Source: Rebecca billardiae RCC1528 (lineage: Eukaryota > Haptophyta). From it: a DNA stretch of 64,000 bases. The DNA lies in contig OZ251234.1 of NCBI GenBank assembly GCA_965240325.2, positions 558,001-622,000 on the forward strand. The letters are read 5' to 3'. Both the position numbers and the translations under genes were made by a program. This document shows positions 34,119 to 44,288 of this stretch, piece by piece (the stretch's first letter is position 1; the number at the start of each line of letters is the position of its first letter). The notes beneath the pieces were generated by a model that saw nothing but the letters and a program-made list of their open reading frames with translations, had not been told where the DNA came from and did no database searches.

Positions 34119-34695
34119 TCGGGGCCCGCGCCGCTGTACCCGCTGGTGGTATGGCGGAAGCCTCGCGAGAGGCGATCGACGCCGCCGATGATCGCGAGCG
34201 CGGGCCGGGCGGGGCGGCTAGCTCTAATCAGATACAGATTCTGAGCAGGCTGCTGCAGCCTAGGAATTACTCGATAGCTAGCTAGTCGTACCGCGTCCGC
34301 GCAGTCGGAGTCAGTCGCCGCTAGACCGCCGTGCGGCGGGCGTGCAGGTACAGTAAGTCTTATAACTTATTAAGTCACTCTTAAGCAGACAGTTATACTG
34401 TATCATATATATATGTTATGACCGCGTTCCGCGGTCCTTTTCTGCATAGAATCAACGCAGTTGGGGGCCCGCGGTGGCCGTGCAATCGCGGCTCTCCGCC
34501 GTAGTGGCAGTTCGCCAGTTGAAGTCGGTTCTGAGATGACGGAAGCTATATTAGTCCGACCGTCGCCCTGCCTGCGCGACCGCGAGACTCATTCACACTT
34601 CACACAATCACAGCAGCGGACCTGAGACCGCACCCGGCACCGGTCGTCAAATCGGACGTCCGTCTGACAACTAGCTGCCAAATGTCCAACTGGCT

Positions 34696-34830
34696 GATCA
34701 GCTCGGATCCGACCCGTCCGCGATCGTGCCATCGGCATCGGAATTACTACTAGTAGCTGCCAAACGGTTACTGTGTCCAACTCTGGCTGATCACAGATCA
34801 GCTCGGATCCGACCCGTCCGCGATCGTGCC
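34696..34830. repeat. Direct repeat, 35 bp identical, 100 bp apart
   Basis: 34696-34730 and 34796-34830 are identical (GATCAGCTCGGATCC... to ...GATCGTGCC). Similarity extends leftwards in weaker form (AGCTGCCAAA ... GTCCAACT), so this is an old tandem duplication of roughly 100 bp. Confidence 0.9.
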
Positions 34831-35779
34831 GAGTGAGTCGTGCCGCGGAGCTCGGAGTACTGAAGGAGTCGGGTGTGACAGCAGGGTGCTTTAGCGCTGC
34901 GGCCCGTGCCAGCCAACGACCAGACGTACTCTGGCCACTTGACCCGTTGCACGGGTGAGTGACCGTACAGTACGCCCTGCCTAGTGCCTACCGCGCGCGC
35001 CGCGCGACCGGCGACTCGGGGTGATGGAGAGCGGATGGCGACAGCAGCAGCAGTCCTCATGAAGACGATGAAACTGGCGGCACGGGTGCACGAGGTGGCA
35101 GGCGAAAGCGCGCCGACGAGACCGCATTTGACACACCTGAGCCGCACGCGCGTGCCGTCACGCCGAGCGGCGAGCGCTGCAAACGCGCAACCGTACCGCG
35201 CGCGCCACGACGGCGCGGCACTAGCTGATGCAGGCCGTACTGCCGGCACTGCTTCTGCGATCATGCGCCACGGTCGCAGCTGACTGCGTGAGCAGCAAGC
35301 GGGAGGCGGGTCCGGAGGCACGTGCAGGCGCCGTCCCGCATATCCGCCGCATCGCCCATCGTGCCGGGGCACGTCACCTCCGACGATCCGGATGTGGCCC
35401 AGTCCGGACGTCACGCGATCCGGGAAGACGAGTACGATTCGCTCGTAACGAACCGTTACACTAATGTCACGTCCAGCTGACGTCCAGATCGCACTTTACT
35501 TAAGGGAATCAGCTGGGCGCGGTTTTTTTTGGCCTGATAGACCTCTCAATGCGATCTCAAAAACTCGAAACTCGGTCTCCGCCAGCCCTAAAAATCGCCC
35601 CCCGTCCCTTTTTTTCCGCCGCCCCCCGTCCCTTTTTTCTTGATGATCAATAAAGATCTTTTTGAAACGTGGTTCGGGCCCGCTGGTGCGGGCTCCACGC
35701 TGCGCGCTCCGCCCTGCACCGCGGGCCATAATAATAATTCATGATATATATACAGGTTCCCCAGCATCAAGCACTGCAT

Positions 35780-36052
35780 CTGCAGCAGCCCGCCGGCGGG
35801 CCGGGCTGCGACATCGACTACCACCTCATCTGCTTCATCGCCCAGAGCGCGCTAGGCGGCGCGCTCACTCCCCAAGCCCCTCTTCTGCAGCTGCGCGCCG
35901 CTTGGCCGGCGCGCGGCGACGCGTACTACGACCTCATCCTCATCCAGGCGCCCACGCGGGCGCACGGGGGCGACAGCCGCGGCTGCCGCTTGCCGGAGCT
36001 GCTCGCCGCTAGGTCGGCGGGCGGCGACATCGACTACGACCTCACCCTCATC
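35780..36052. repeat. Three-unit degenerate repeat, possibly coding
   Basis: Segments at 35780-35839, 35885-35944 and 35996-36052 share a CTGCAGC...GGCGAC(ATC)GACTACGACCTCATC pattern. In the plus frame they read CDIDYHLICFI, GDAYYDLILIQ and GDIDYDLTLIQ, inside an ATG-started ORF (35741-36181, 146 codons). On the minus strand they read DEVVVDVAARPAGGLLQ-like units. Either strand could be coding, or neither; no family is recognised. Confidence 0.5.
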
Positions 36053-37324
36053 CAAGTGCTCCGGAAGGCGCTCGGCCGCGGCGGCATCTGCCGTCGCCGC
36101 CGCGTGCCCAAGGCCGAGGCGGTGCTCCATCCCGGCCCCGCTCCCGTAGGGGGGCAGGGCTGCGGGTGGCGCACTGTCTGACCTGGACGGAAGGCGCGGA
36201 CGCATTCTATGTGTCTGTTGCACTCTGAGCCTGACGCTTGTCCGATGCTGCCACGTCGTTAAATATATATATAGTGTTAGTGCCGGTCTGCCGGAGTAGA
36301 CTTGACTGTCAAGTAGACTGTCTATAAGTTGTTAGTGTGAGTGTCTTAGAGTCACAGCTGTGTCTAGTGACTGCGGTACTAGTGACTGAATTTATATATT
36401 ATTAGCATCAGTGTCATCAGTTTAATAACTGTATTATTATATTAGTCAACTCATAGTATCTGATAGCAGGGCCGCGATATTGACAATATCGGTTAATACT
36501 AAATGAGCTAGTAAGACTGCACACATTAGACGAGTTTATAAGTAGCGTACACAGATATTATTGCACTTTGCAGTAGTAAGCTGCTGACGATGCATCTAGT
36601 ACTCTCTAGTCGGATCGGAGTCGCTGCATAGTGCATACCCCCATAGGCCATACCGGCACCGCGCAGCGCGACTGACGCTGTCCGCCCACGCTGCGGTGCC
36701 ACTCACTGCCAGTACCGCCGTACTCACGTCCGTACTGCGTGGCCGGGGGCGGGCCGAGTGCCCCGGGCCGCGCGCTGAGCGCACGGCTCGGCTGCTCGGA
36801 CTTCGGAGGCCTCAGTGCTCGCCGCCGGTTCAGTCTGACTCACTGCCACTCTGTAGTCTGTGCAGAGTGCAGCAGTCGGAGTCGGATCGGGATAAGTTAC
36901 AGGAGTGAAGTCTGAGGAGGCTGCTAGACCGCTAGTACTGTAGCGCCTATAAAGTATAAGCCGCCTTTAATCGCGACTAATTAAAGTATGATACACCGAC
37001 ACGCACACACACAATAATATATAATATATATTGAATATATTATAAATATAATTGTCTCGTCATCTGAATCATCACGCATATATCGTCGGAAGATTGGCAG
37101 CACCGCCTGCCCACCCAGCTGGCGACAGCAGTCAGTGGCTACACCGAGTTGGCGTCGGACCAGTTGGGCGTTTGTCAAAATACACTGCTGCAAGCGGCAG
37201 TCCGGCGACCCTGCCGCACCGACGCATGGCAAGACTCGAACGCTCGTGGGCACACGGGCCCCGGTGGCGTGCGAGTGGCACCGTGCGCGTGCGGTCGCCG
37301 GAGCTCGCACCCGCCGCCGCGCAT

Positions 37325-37981
37325 TTAGGGCGAGAAGACCTCGAACGTGGTCTGCAGCACCGGCTTGCCGGTCACCGCAATCTGCGCGCACATGCCGGCG
37401 AAGCCAATCATCGCGAGGCGGCCGTGCTTGAGCTCAGCGATGGCGTAGTCCTCCTTGATGCCCTGGCGCGACAGCGCGAGCGGATCAAAGCCGATGTCAC
37501 CCGGGATGCGCGGCTCGGCGACCTTCGCGTTGAGCTCAATGTAGCCGCAGAAGCCGAGGATCTGGACGAGGCCGAGCGCGGGCACGACGCCAAACGCATC
37601 GAACTGGTTGGCGACGTCGAACGGCGCCTTCTGATACGGGCAGACGAACTCCTGCACGATGAACCCAACCACCGCAAGCATCGACACGCGGCCGTGCTTG
37701 AGCTCGACCTCGCGCAGCCGCACGAGCTGCTCGTAGCTCTGCTTGTTGGTGAAGCCTGCCGGATCGAAGCCGATGTCGAGCAGGAGCTCGCCGTTCAGGC
37801 CCTCGGGCTTAGCCACGAAGGGGATGCACTTCGAGAGCTCCACCGCCGCAGGCTCCGGCGCCGCCGCCTTCTTCTTCGCCATCATCGACACCGCGCTCGC
37901 AGTGCTCGGGGCACGCATAGCCGGGCCGTTGAAGGCAACGGCCGACGCGCAAAGAGCAGACAGGAGCATCGTGCGCAGCAT
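37325..37981 (-). CDS. Chlorophyll a/c-binding light-harvesting protein (FCP/LHC type)
   Basis: This 218-residue, intronless gene starts at an ATG followed by a signal-like segment (LLSALCASAVAFNGP) whose A-V-A-F cleavage motif is typical of plastids surrounded by four membranes. Three membrane helices follow. Helix 1 carries LREVELKHGRVSMLA and helix 3 carries AIAELKHGRLAMIGF; these paired ELKHGR motifs hold the chlorophyll-binding Glu, His and Arg. Helix 2 (about 125-150) lies between. LLDIGFDPAGF and PGDIGFDPLAL are the usual stromal segments. The protein should sit in the thylakoid membrane and feed light energy to a photosystem. Similarity points to the fucoxanthin-chlorophyll protein group of haptophytes and ochrophytes; the subfamily was not assigned. 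Confidence 0.92.
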   Translation of the reverse strand: MLRTMLLSALCASAVAFNGPAMRAPSTASAVSMMAKKKAAAPEPAAVELSKCIPFVAKPEGLNGELLLDIGFDPAGFTNKQSYEQLVRLREVELKHGRVSMLAVVGFIVQEFVCPYQKAPFDVANQFDAFGVVPALGLVQILGFCGYIELNAKVAEPRIPGDIGFDPLALSRQGIKEDYAIAELKHGRLAMIGFAGMCAQIAVTGKPVLQTTFEVFSP

Positions 37982-38349
37982 CTGCTCGGCGGCGCGCGCA
38001 ATAACGGCGACCGAGGAGGCGCGCGGGCGCGGGCGCGGGCGCGGGCGCGGATACGCTTCAGCGGCGGTCGAGTCGGGCGGCGAGCACGCGCGCGTCGGGT
38101 CCTCGCGATGCGCTCACGGTGTCGATGGGCGAATGACCGACCGAATGATGCGGGCATCCCTACGGAAAAATCTAATTAAAGCCGCCCGGACCGCACCGGA
38201 CTCAGCCTCTGGCTGAGTGGCTGGCTGGCACAGCCGTCTCGAAGCCCTGCGCTGCTGCGCATCCACACCGAGATCCACGATGGCGTCGCGCCGCGGAAGA
38301 TCGAAGAACCACGATGGCACCCCCGGCTTGTCAGCCAGAGAATCTTGCG
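37982..38349. other. Upstream region of LHC gene with hexamer repeat
   Basis: This stretch lies between the LHC start and the 3' end of the LRR membrane gene. A GGGCGC hexamer tract is present at about 38026-38051. It presumably holds the LHC promoter and the LRR 3' UTR. Confidence 0.45.
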
Positions 38350-40147
38350 TCATACGCTTAGGCGGGCGAGCATCCGCCCGCTGCCCGACCACGCGGCCCG
38401 AATGCGCTCTTCGCACTCCGCCGAGAGCGGGTTGTCCCTGCGCGCGCACGCACGCACGCGCCAAGCAGCAGAACGCGGGGGGCGTGATGTTGGGCGGGCG
38501 ACGGAGGGCGCGCGCGCGCGCACGGAGCGCGATCGACGCGGACGACGTGGAGGCCATGCGGCGAGTGTAGCGGGTGGTACCACGCCTCTGCCCGGGCCGC
38601 GCGCGCGCGGCGCGCCGCCGCCCCGCGCCCGTGCGAGCGGCACACCACAGGCTCAGCTCGGCAAGCGTCGCATTCACGGCGAACGAGACGATGAGCGCGG
38701 CGCCGCCCTCGTCCGAGACGCGGTTGTACGCGAGCGTGAGCTCCGCAAGCACCTGGTTCACGGTCAGCGCGTGCGCCAGCGCCGTCGCGCCCCGGTCGCT
38801 GATCTGGTTGACCGAGAGGCCGAGCGTCCTCAGCGTGCCGTTCGCCATCAGCATCTCGGCGAGCGCCTCCGCGCCGACGTCGCGCACGCGGTTCCCAAAG
38901 AGTATGAGCGTGCGGAGCGTCACGTTCTCGCGCAGCGCGTCGGCGAGCGCGCACACGCCCCGGTCGCCGATGCGGTTGTCCCACAGCCGCAGCTCGAGCA
39001 GCGAGCCGTTCTGCGCGAGCTGCGCGGCGATCGCGCTCGCGCCGCGGTTGCCGATCCGGTTGCGCCCGAGCCACAGCAGCCGCATCGACGCGCGCTCGCC
39101 GAGCAGCGGCGCGAACTCGAGCACGTCGGCGTCGGCGAGCGCGCGGCCCGAGAGGTTCAGCGCCTCGAGCGAGCGGTCGCCCGCCAGCGCCGCGCACAGC
39201 GCGCGCATCTCGCGCGGCTCGGGCGAGAAGCCGAGTGTGTAGCTCAGCAGCGCGCCGCTGTGCAGCGCATGCAGCGGGACTCCGCCCAGGTTGAGCACGG
39301 TGCCGAGGTAGGGGAGCAGGCCGAGCTGCGCGCGCGCGGCGCCTCGGCGCACGCGGTGCGCGTGCACGCACACCGAGCACGCCGACAGCACCATCGAGCC
39401 GACGACGAGCGCCGCATGCGCGTCGGCACCCGCGGCCGAGCAGGAGCGCCAGCCTGTCGCCACGCGCGCGGCGCACGTGCGCCAGCTGAGGGCGAGCTGC
39501 AGGAGCAGCACGGGGAGCGACTGCAGCGCGGCGCCGACGACCAGGCGCGAGGCACTGAACGCGGGCGCTAGCTCGGCGAGCGCGCCCGACTCCGCGTCGA
39601 AGACCGAGCTGTGCCCCAGCGCCTCGAGCAGCAGCAGCACGTCGAGCGCGAGCACGCCAAACGGCCCGCCGTCGAGCGTGCAGCGGGCGAGCGGCGTCCT
39701 CGTGGCGCGGCGGCGGCCCGCGGGGCTGCGGAGGAAGAGGAGCACGAGGCTCCACGTCGTGAGGTACTGCACGCCGACGAAGCTCAGGATCAGCGCGCCC
39801 CAGCTCCGGCTGTGTGCGCACAGCAGCACGGCGGCGAGCGAGCAGTCCGCGACCATCTCCGCAGCGAAGAGCAGCTGCTCCGGGAGCAGCGCGTGGCGCA
39901 GCCGGGTGGTCGTGCTGGTGCGCGCCGCGGCAGCGGACGCCTGCGAGCGGGCGGCGTGCATGATCGCGGACGAGGCGGCATACTCGTCCCCCTCGCGGGG
40001 CGCGCGCGCATGCTCATCACTGCCAGCGCTCGCAGCATCCGCAAACTCCGCTCCGTGGTCGGCTACGGGCGCGGCGGCGGCGGCCAGCTGGCGCGTCGCT
40101 GTGCTCGGCGTGTGCTGCCGCGAGGGCGAGTCGGCGCTCGCTGCCAT
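38350..40147 (-). CDS. Multi-span membrane protein with leucine-rich repeats
   Basis: Exons 40147-38646 and 38437-38350 give 529 residues. The intron (38438-38645, 208 bp; GTGTGC...GCGCAG) splits an LRR, and splicing restores ELSLWDNPLSAECEERI. Residues 1-75 are a disordered Ala/Ser/Thr-rich N-terminus. About 95-330 has five or six hydrophobic helices, including VVGAALQSLPVLLLQL, which recalls the 'ESxPQLxLQ' motif of XK-related membrane proteins. The C-terminal half has about six 28-residue RNI/NLRC3-type LRRs (for example LRLWDNRIGDRGVCALADAL). The role is unknown; a membrane-bound recognition or scaffold protein is plausible. The start is the first ATG; the open frame upstream to 40366 has no ATG. 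It forms a head-to-head pair with another LRR gene. Confidence 0.75.
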
Positions 40148-40365
40148 GCCACTGGCTCCGGCCCAGCCGTTCAGCCGCCGCCCAGAGCGCGCCGGCAGCA
40201 CGGCTCGACTTGCACGATTTGGATTGTGCCAGAGCTGATCAAGAGCACTGCCTCCGCCAGTGCTTCCGCCAGTGGCCGTCGGAAGCAGCGACGAGCGAAG
40301 CACCAAGGTTCTTGAGTCTTGACGCAGCGCTCCCTCCCGCTCGGCCAGCGCGGGAGACCACGGCA
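40148..40365. promoter_or_regulatory. Divergent promoter region between two LRR genes
   Basis: 218 bp separate the two LRR start codons. Both strands stay open through it, but no ATG is present in either frame. No motif was assigned. Confidence 0.35.
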
Positions 40366-42165
40366 ATGATGCGGCCTACGTCCGGCGGCGGGCCGCTCTG
40401 CGTCGACGTGCCCGTCGACTCGGGCCTCGTCTTCTCGGTGGTCGCCGCGCGCCGCGCGCACGAGTTGCAGCGCGCCGAGGAGCTGCTCGCGTTCGTGTGC
40501 GACCTGCTCTCGAACACGGTCACCTCCCTTGGCGCGGCGATCGTGTGGCCGCACTGCCTCGACCGGCCGTGTCGGCGCGGCAAGCCCGCCCCCGCGCCGC
40601 AGGCGCAGCGCGTGGCGCCGCCCCTCGAGCGCACGGCCTCGCCGCCGCCGGCGCTCGTGCAGATGCTCGTCCTGCACTACCAGCTGCAGGCCGCGCAGCG
40701 GACGCGGCTCGACATCGCCGCGTTCTTCGACGACCCGCGCACCGTGTACCCCGTGCTCACGCCGCTTGCGCTGCACCTCGGCGTGCGCGTGCCCTCGCTG
40801 CGCGATGCGGACTCGATCGTGCTGTCCTCCGAGCAGCTGCCGTCCGACGCGAGCTGGGGCGTGGCCGTGCTCGCCGCGCTGTCGCCGCACCTGCGCTCGG
40901 TGGTGGCGCGCCGGCCGGCGCACTCCGGTGGCATCGTCCTCGCGCACGCGTACTGCGCACTGCGCGGGCTCGCGCTCAACAGCGCGATCGAGCTGCTCGA
41001 CCTCACGGCCAACCCGCTGCTGGCGTCGGGCGCGGTCCTGATCGCCGACCTGCTTCGCTCCTCGCGCTCCCTGAGCACGCTCGCGCTGCACGACGCGCAC
41101 CTGTCGCGCGAGGGCGGCCTGGCGATCGCGCGCGCGCTCGCCGACTCGCCGTGCCTGCGCAGCCTGGACCTCTCGCGCAACAACCTGCACTCGCCCGTCG
41201 CGCACGCGCTCGCCGCCGCCCTGCGCGCGGGATCGGCGCTGCGCGCGCTCTCGCTCGAGGAGAACGCGATCGGCGACGCCGGCGTGATGGCGCTCGCCAA
41301 GGCGCTCAAGGTGAACGCGCGGCTGCGCATCCTGCTCCTCGCGCGGAACGCGCCGGTCTCGGACGCGGGCGCGATCGCGCTCTCCGACGCCCTGCGCTTC
41401 AACACGGCGCTCGAGGCGCTCGCGCTCGACGGCACGGGCGTCGGTCGGCGCGGGCTGCTCGCGCTCGTCGACGGCGTGGCGCACAACAGCTCGCTGCTCG
41501 AGCTGTCCGTGCCGGCGGGCGCGGTCGAGATGCTGGGCCAGGGCGGCCGGTGCGCGCTCTGCCGCATGTACGCCGCCAAGATGCGTGACGGCTGCGCCGG
41601 CGTGCCCGGCCCGCGCGTGCGCAGCGTGCTCGAGCCGCCCACGTCGGCCGCCGGCGCGGACGACGCCGACGCGGCCCTCGCGGCCGCTCCACCGCCGCGG
41701 CCGACTCTGCGCGTCAGCGCGCTCGGCGAGGGCGCGCCGACGCTCGAGTGGCGCCTCTCTGAGGTCGTCGTCTCCCCCGCGCTCCTCGTGGCGCTCGTCG
41801 GCTCGCTCGCCTCGCTGCCGGGGCTGCTCGCCGCCACCGCGGAGCCGCACGGCACCGCCGCTCCGGACGCGCAGCGCTGCTGGGGCTCCGGCCGCTGGGG
41901 GTCGGACAGGCGCTTCCTCGCGCTGGCGGCACGGCACGGGCCGGGGGCTGCGCTGCGCATGGTCGTGCTGCAGATCATCGCGGCCTCGTCGTCCGCTGAG
42001 GCTGCGGAGGCGATGCGGCCCTTCCTCGCTGTGCTGCAGCGGCTCAGCCACCAGCTCGTCGCGCTCGCTGGCAGCCTCGAGCTCAACGACACGCTCAACG
42101 ACACCGTTGACCGCCTGGTCACTCGAGGTCGACGACACGCCGACGACGCCGTGGCTGATGAGTAA
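40366..42165 (+). CDS. Leucine-rich repeat protein, RNI type
   Basis: This 599-residue protein starts at a double ATG (40366/40369); upstream codons are open but lack ATG. Residues about 190-390 hold RNI-type LRRs with the pattern LRSLDLSRNNLHSPVAHALAAAL, LSLEENAIGDAGVMALAKAL and ILLLARNAPVSDAGAIALSDAL. No membrane helix is obvious and no NACHT or kinase domain is seen. The N-terminal (1-180) and C-terminal (400-599) parts are helical and unlike anything I recognise. LRRs bind proteins, so a scaffold or sensor role is likely. It is divergent from the other LRR gene, and a foldback element begins 80 bp after its stop. Confidence 0.72.
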   Translation: MMRPTSGGGPLCVDVPVDSGLVFSVVAARRAHELQRAEELLAFVCDLLSNTVTSLGAAIVWPHCLDRPCRRGKPAPAPQAQRVAPPLERTASPPPALVQMLVLHYQLQAAQRTRLDIAAFFDDPRTVYPVLTPLALHLGVRVPSLRDADSIVLSSEQLPSDASWGVAVLAALSPHLRSVVARRPAHSGGIVLAHAYCALRGLALNSAIELLDLTANPLLASGAVLIADLLRSSRSLSTLALHDAHLSREGGLAIARALADSPCLRSLDLSRNNLHSPVAHALAAALRAGSALRALSLEENAIGDAGVMALAKALKVNARLRILLLARNAPVSDAGAIALSDALRFNTALEALALDGTGVGRRGLLALVDGVAHNSSLLELSVPAGAVEMLGQGGRCALCRMYAAKMRDGCAGVPGPRVRSVLEPPTSAAGADDADAALAAAPPPRPTLRVSALGEGAPTLEWRLSEVVVSPALLVALVGSLASLPGLLAATAEPHGTAAPDAQRCWGSGRWGSDRRFLALAARHGPGAALRMVVLQIIAASSSAEAAEAMRPFLAVLQRLSHQLVALAGSLELNDTLNDTVDRLVTRGRRHADDAVADE

Positions 42166-42245
42166 ATCCACGTTGCGGAAGCGGCATGCTGCGGACACGG
42201 GACAGAACCTGATTCTCACATTCTGTGTTGGTTTGACCAAGGGGA

Positions 42246-42520
42246 GGTTTGACCAAGGAGACTTTAAAAAACCACTGGGGAGGAAGGCAAGTGGACCCAT
42301 GCTCCGTACCCGCGGTTCCAGAGTCCGGTGTTTTGGAAGCCTGGCCACAGTGGCTTTTTGTCCGGAGATCGTTCAGAATAGGCGTTTCGGCTAGAAAATC
42401 ACCGCTGAAGCCTGCAAAATCACCGGACTTCAGAACCGCGGGGTACAGAGCATGGGACCGAGCTCGCACTGGGGGCTTCCTCCCCAGTGGGTTATTTGTT
42501 TAAGACCCCTTGGTTTGACC
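42246..42520. mobile_element. Foldback MITE-like element
   Basis: Arms at 42246-42330 and 42421-42520 are imperfect inverted repeats: the left arm reads GGTTTGACCAAGGAG ... CACTGGGGAGGAAG ... CATGCTCCGTACCCGCGGTTC ... TCCGGTG, and the right arm reads its reverse complement with small changes. A 90-bp spacer lies between, and the whole spans 275 bp. No coding capacity is seen. This is the structure of a miniature inverted-repeat transposable element; the ends and target duplication are not sharply defined, because the word GGTTTGACCAAGG also occurs once more just outside (about 42229). Confidence 0.7.
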
Positions 42521-42856
42521 GCATGAAATTTGGTCAGGGCCACCCTCGTCCCGTTGCACGAGACGCGGGTAGGACTACGAAAGGCGAGAAGATTCTTTTA
42601 CCTTTTTAGGGTAGGAAGGGCCAGCGCAAGATTGTAGTCTTATCATCAAGTGAAGCATCAGCAGCAAGTTAAAGTGAGTAGTTCGCTGACGGCCCATAAA
42701 GTACCACTTGGAGTGGAGCGTTGAGCCGAGGCGACCGGTGCCACCGCTGGTGAAGACGCAACCGAGCAGGCTGCCAGTTGCTCACCAGCACACCACTCTG
42801 AGAGCTCGGCGCGCGCGTGATTACAGCGCGGCGCGGCAGCGGCATACTCGCCAAGC
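42521..42856. other. Intergenic, likely AP2-gene promoter
   Basis: This stretch lies between the foldback element and the AP2 gene. No motif was assigned. Confidence 0.4.
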
Positions 42857-43714
42857 ATGTGCGCTACGACGATCAGCGTTCGCGCGCGCGCGCCGCAGGC
42901 GTCGTCACGCTACGTGGGCGTGCACTACGACCGCACGAGCCGCCGCTGGAAGGCCAAATGTGCGCTCGGCGGCCGCGTCACCTACCTCGGCTCGCACGGC
43001 ACGGAGGCGGATGCCGCGCGCGCGTACGATGAGTTCGCGCGCGCGCACGGCAAGCCATGCAACTTCCCGACGGCGGGGCTGGCCGCGCGTGAAGGGCGCA
43101 AAGCGCCCACGTCGAGATTTCTCGGCGTGTACTTCGACGCGTCCTCCCGCAAGTACGTCGCGCGCTGCCGCCTGCACCGGCGGAAGGTGTATCTGGGCCA
43201 CCACGCTGATGAGGAGTCGGCAGCGCGCGCGTACGACGTGTTCGCACGCGCGCACGGCAAGCCGCTCAATCTGCCGGATCCTGCGTGTGTGACCGAATCG
43301 CAGCCTACGGCCGCGCCGGACGACGCGCTCGCACCCTCCGCCTCGCCGACTGGCAGCAGCAGCAGCGGCGTGCTCGACCGCGCGCGTGGTGTCGGGACGG
43401 CGGCTGCGGTGACGGCAGCGGGCGCTGGCGGCATCGCGGCTTGCCCGAGCGCCTCGGCAGCAGCCACTGGCGCCGATCTCGATGTCGACGGCCGGCCGAT
43501 CTGCGCGGAGCAGCACGTCACGCCGCCACCATCGCGCGGCGCAACAGGGCCCGTGCGCGGCCCATGCGCGGAGGGCGTCGGGTCCGAGCCACCGGTGCGC
43601 GCTTTCGCGCCGCTCTCACTCGCATCCGACGAGGGCGGCGTCTCGAGCGAGGTCGCGGGCCTGCTGCTGCTGCTCGGCGGCTCGGCCGGCGACACGTCGA
43701 GTGCGGCCAGCTAG
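42857..43714 (+). CDS. Protein with two AP2/ERF DNA-binding domains
   Basis: This 285-residue, intronless gene carries two AP2 domains. The first (about 17-70) reads SRYVGVHYDRTSRRWKAKC ... YLGSHGTEADAARAYDEFAR, and the second (about 86-139) reads SRFLGVYFDASSRKYVARC ... YLGHHADEESAARAYDVFAR. The conserved YVGV, W/Y, YLG and AAxAYD elements are all present. AP2 domains bind GC-rich DNA in the nucleus, so a transcription factor is likely; algal proteins of this type often have several AP2 domains. Residues 150-285 are a disordered Ser/Ala/Gly-rich tail that may be an activation region. No nuclear signal is clear. The start is the first ATG, close to the first domain. Confidence 0.88.
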   Translation: MCATTISVRARAPQASSRYVGVHYDRTSRRWKAKCALGGRVTYLGSHGTEADAARAYDEFARAHGKPCNFPTAGLAAREGRKAPTSRFLGVYFDASSRKYVARCRLHRRKVYLGHHADEESAARAYDVFARAHGKPLNLPDPACVTESQPTAAPDDALAPSASPTGSSSSGVLDRARGVGTAAAVTAAGAGGIAACPSASAAATGADLDVDGRPICAEQHVTPPPSRGATGPVRGPCAEGVGSEPPVRAFAPLSLASDEGGVSSEVAGLLLLLGGSAGDTSSAAS

Positions 43715-44288
43715 GGTGCTGCCTGCTGCGCGCACCCTGCGCTGTGACATTGCCCGCTGCGGCGAGCGTGCACGAGTGTCGCGCCTGTGCGGGCCGGCGC
43801 ACGAAGCGTACTGCGGTACTGAACGCGCCCGGCGCGCCACGTCTGCTCTTCGTGTCGCCAAACGCCGTGGGTGGCGTGGCTGCGCGCTGGCGTCGACGTC
43901 TACGGCATCAGAGCACTGCACGCCCTCCCATTGCGACGTGGCTTGATCGCTTCGAGTGTGCCGCTGCTGACTCGGCCACGCCGAATCCCAGCGGCGCGCA
44001 CGACTAGTAGTGCGCAAAGCGTCGGCAGCGGACACGGGCGGACAGTGCCGGCGGTCCATGCGCCTCTGCAGATGTGATGAGCGCAGTGGTCATAAGTCAG
44101 TAGTACCATACCAATGGTAACTCTATCGATCGTGCGTAAGACTGTTCATCAGGCTGCTTCCAAAGCTAGAGATGTTGAAACGCGTCACTACACATCCACA
44201 GCTCAGCGCAGCCAGAGGCTTCGACAATCAGTTCCATCGCGCAAACCAGTGCGCGTATTAAAAGAAATTTCCGTCCGGTGTCGTCCAG
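43715..44288. other. Intergenic, no gene seen
   Basis: This stretch lies between the AP2 gene and the hydrolase gene on the same strand. Frames here overlap the AP2 3' end in other registers and have no motif of their own. Confidence 0.5.

Larger units (their letters stand above)
34119..37324. other. 3.2-kb intergenic region, mixed composition
   Basis: No convincing gene is present. It alternates GC-rich islands (about 34900-35500, 35680-36200) with AT-rich blocks (34340-34420, 36240-36560, 36960-37060 with TA and CA runs). Two repeat structures are listed separately. A doubled CCCCCCGTCCCTTTTTT-like motif sits at about 35597-35637, followed by AATAAAG. ORFs of 146-207 codons occur without family motifs. 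Confidence 0.5.

Noticed and set aside
34791-35414. 207-codon minus frame downstream of the PRMT gene
   Set aside because: No recognisable motif, overlaps the direct repeat and shows no gene-like splice or start context.
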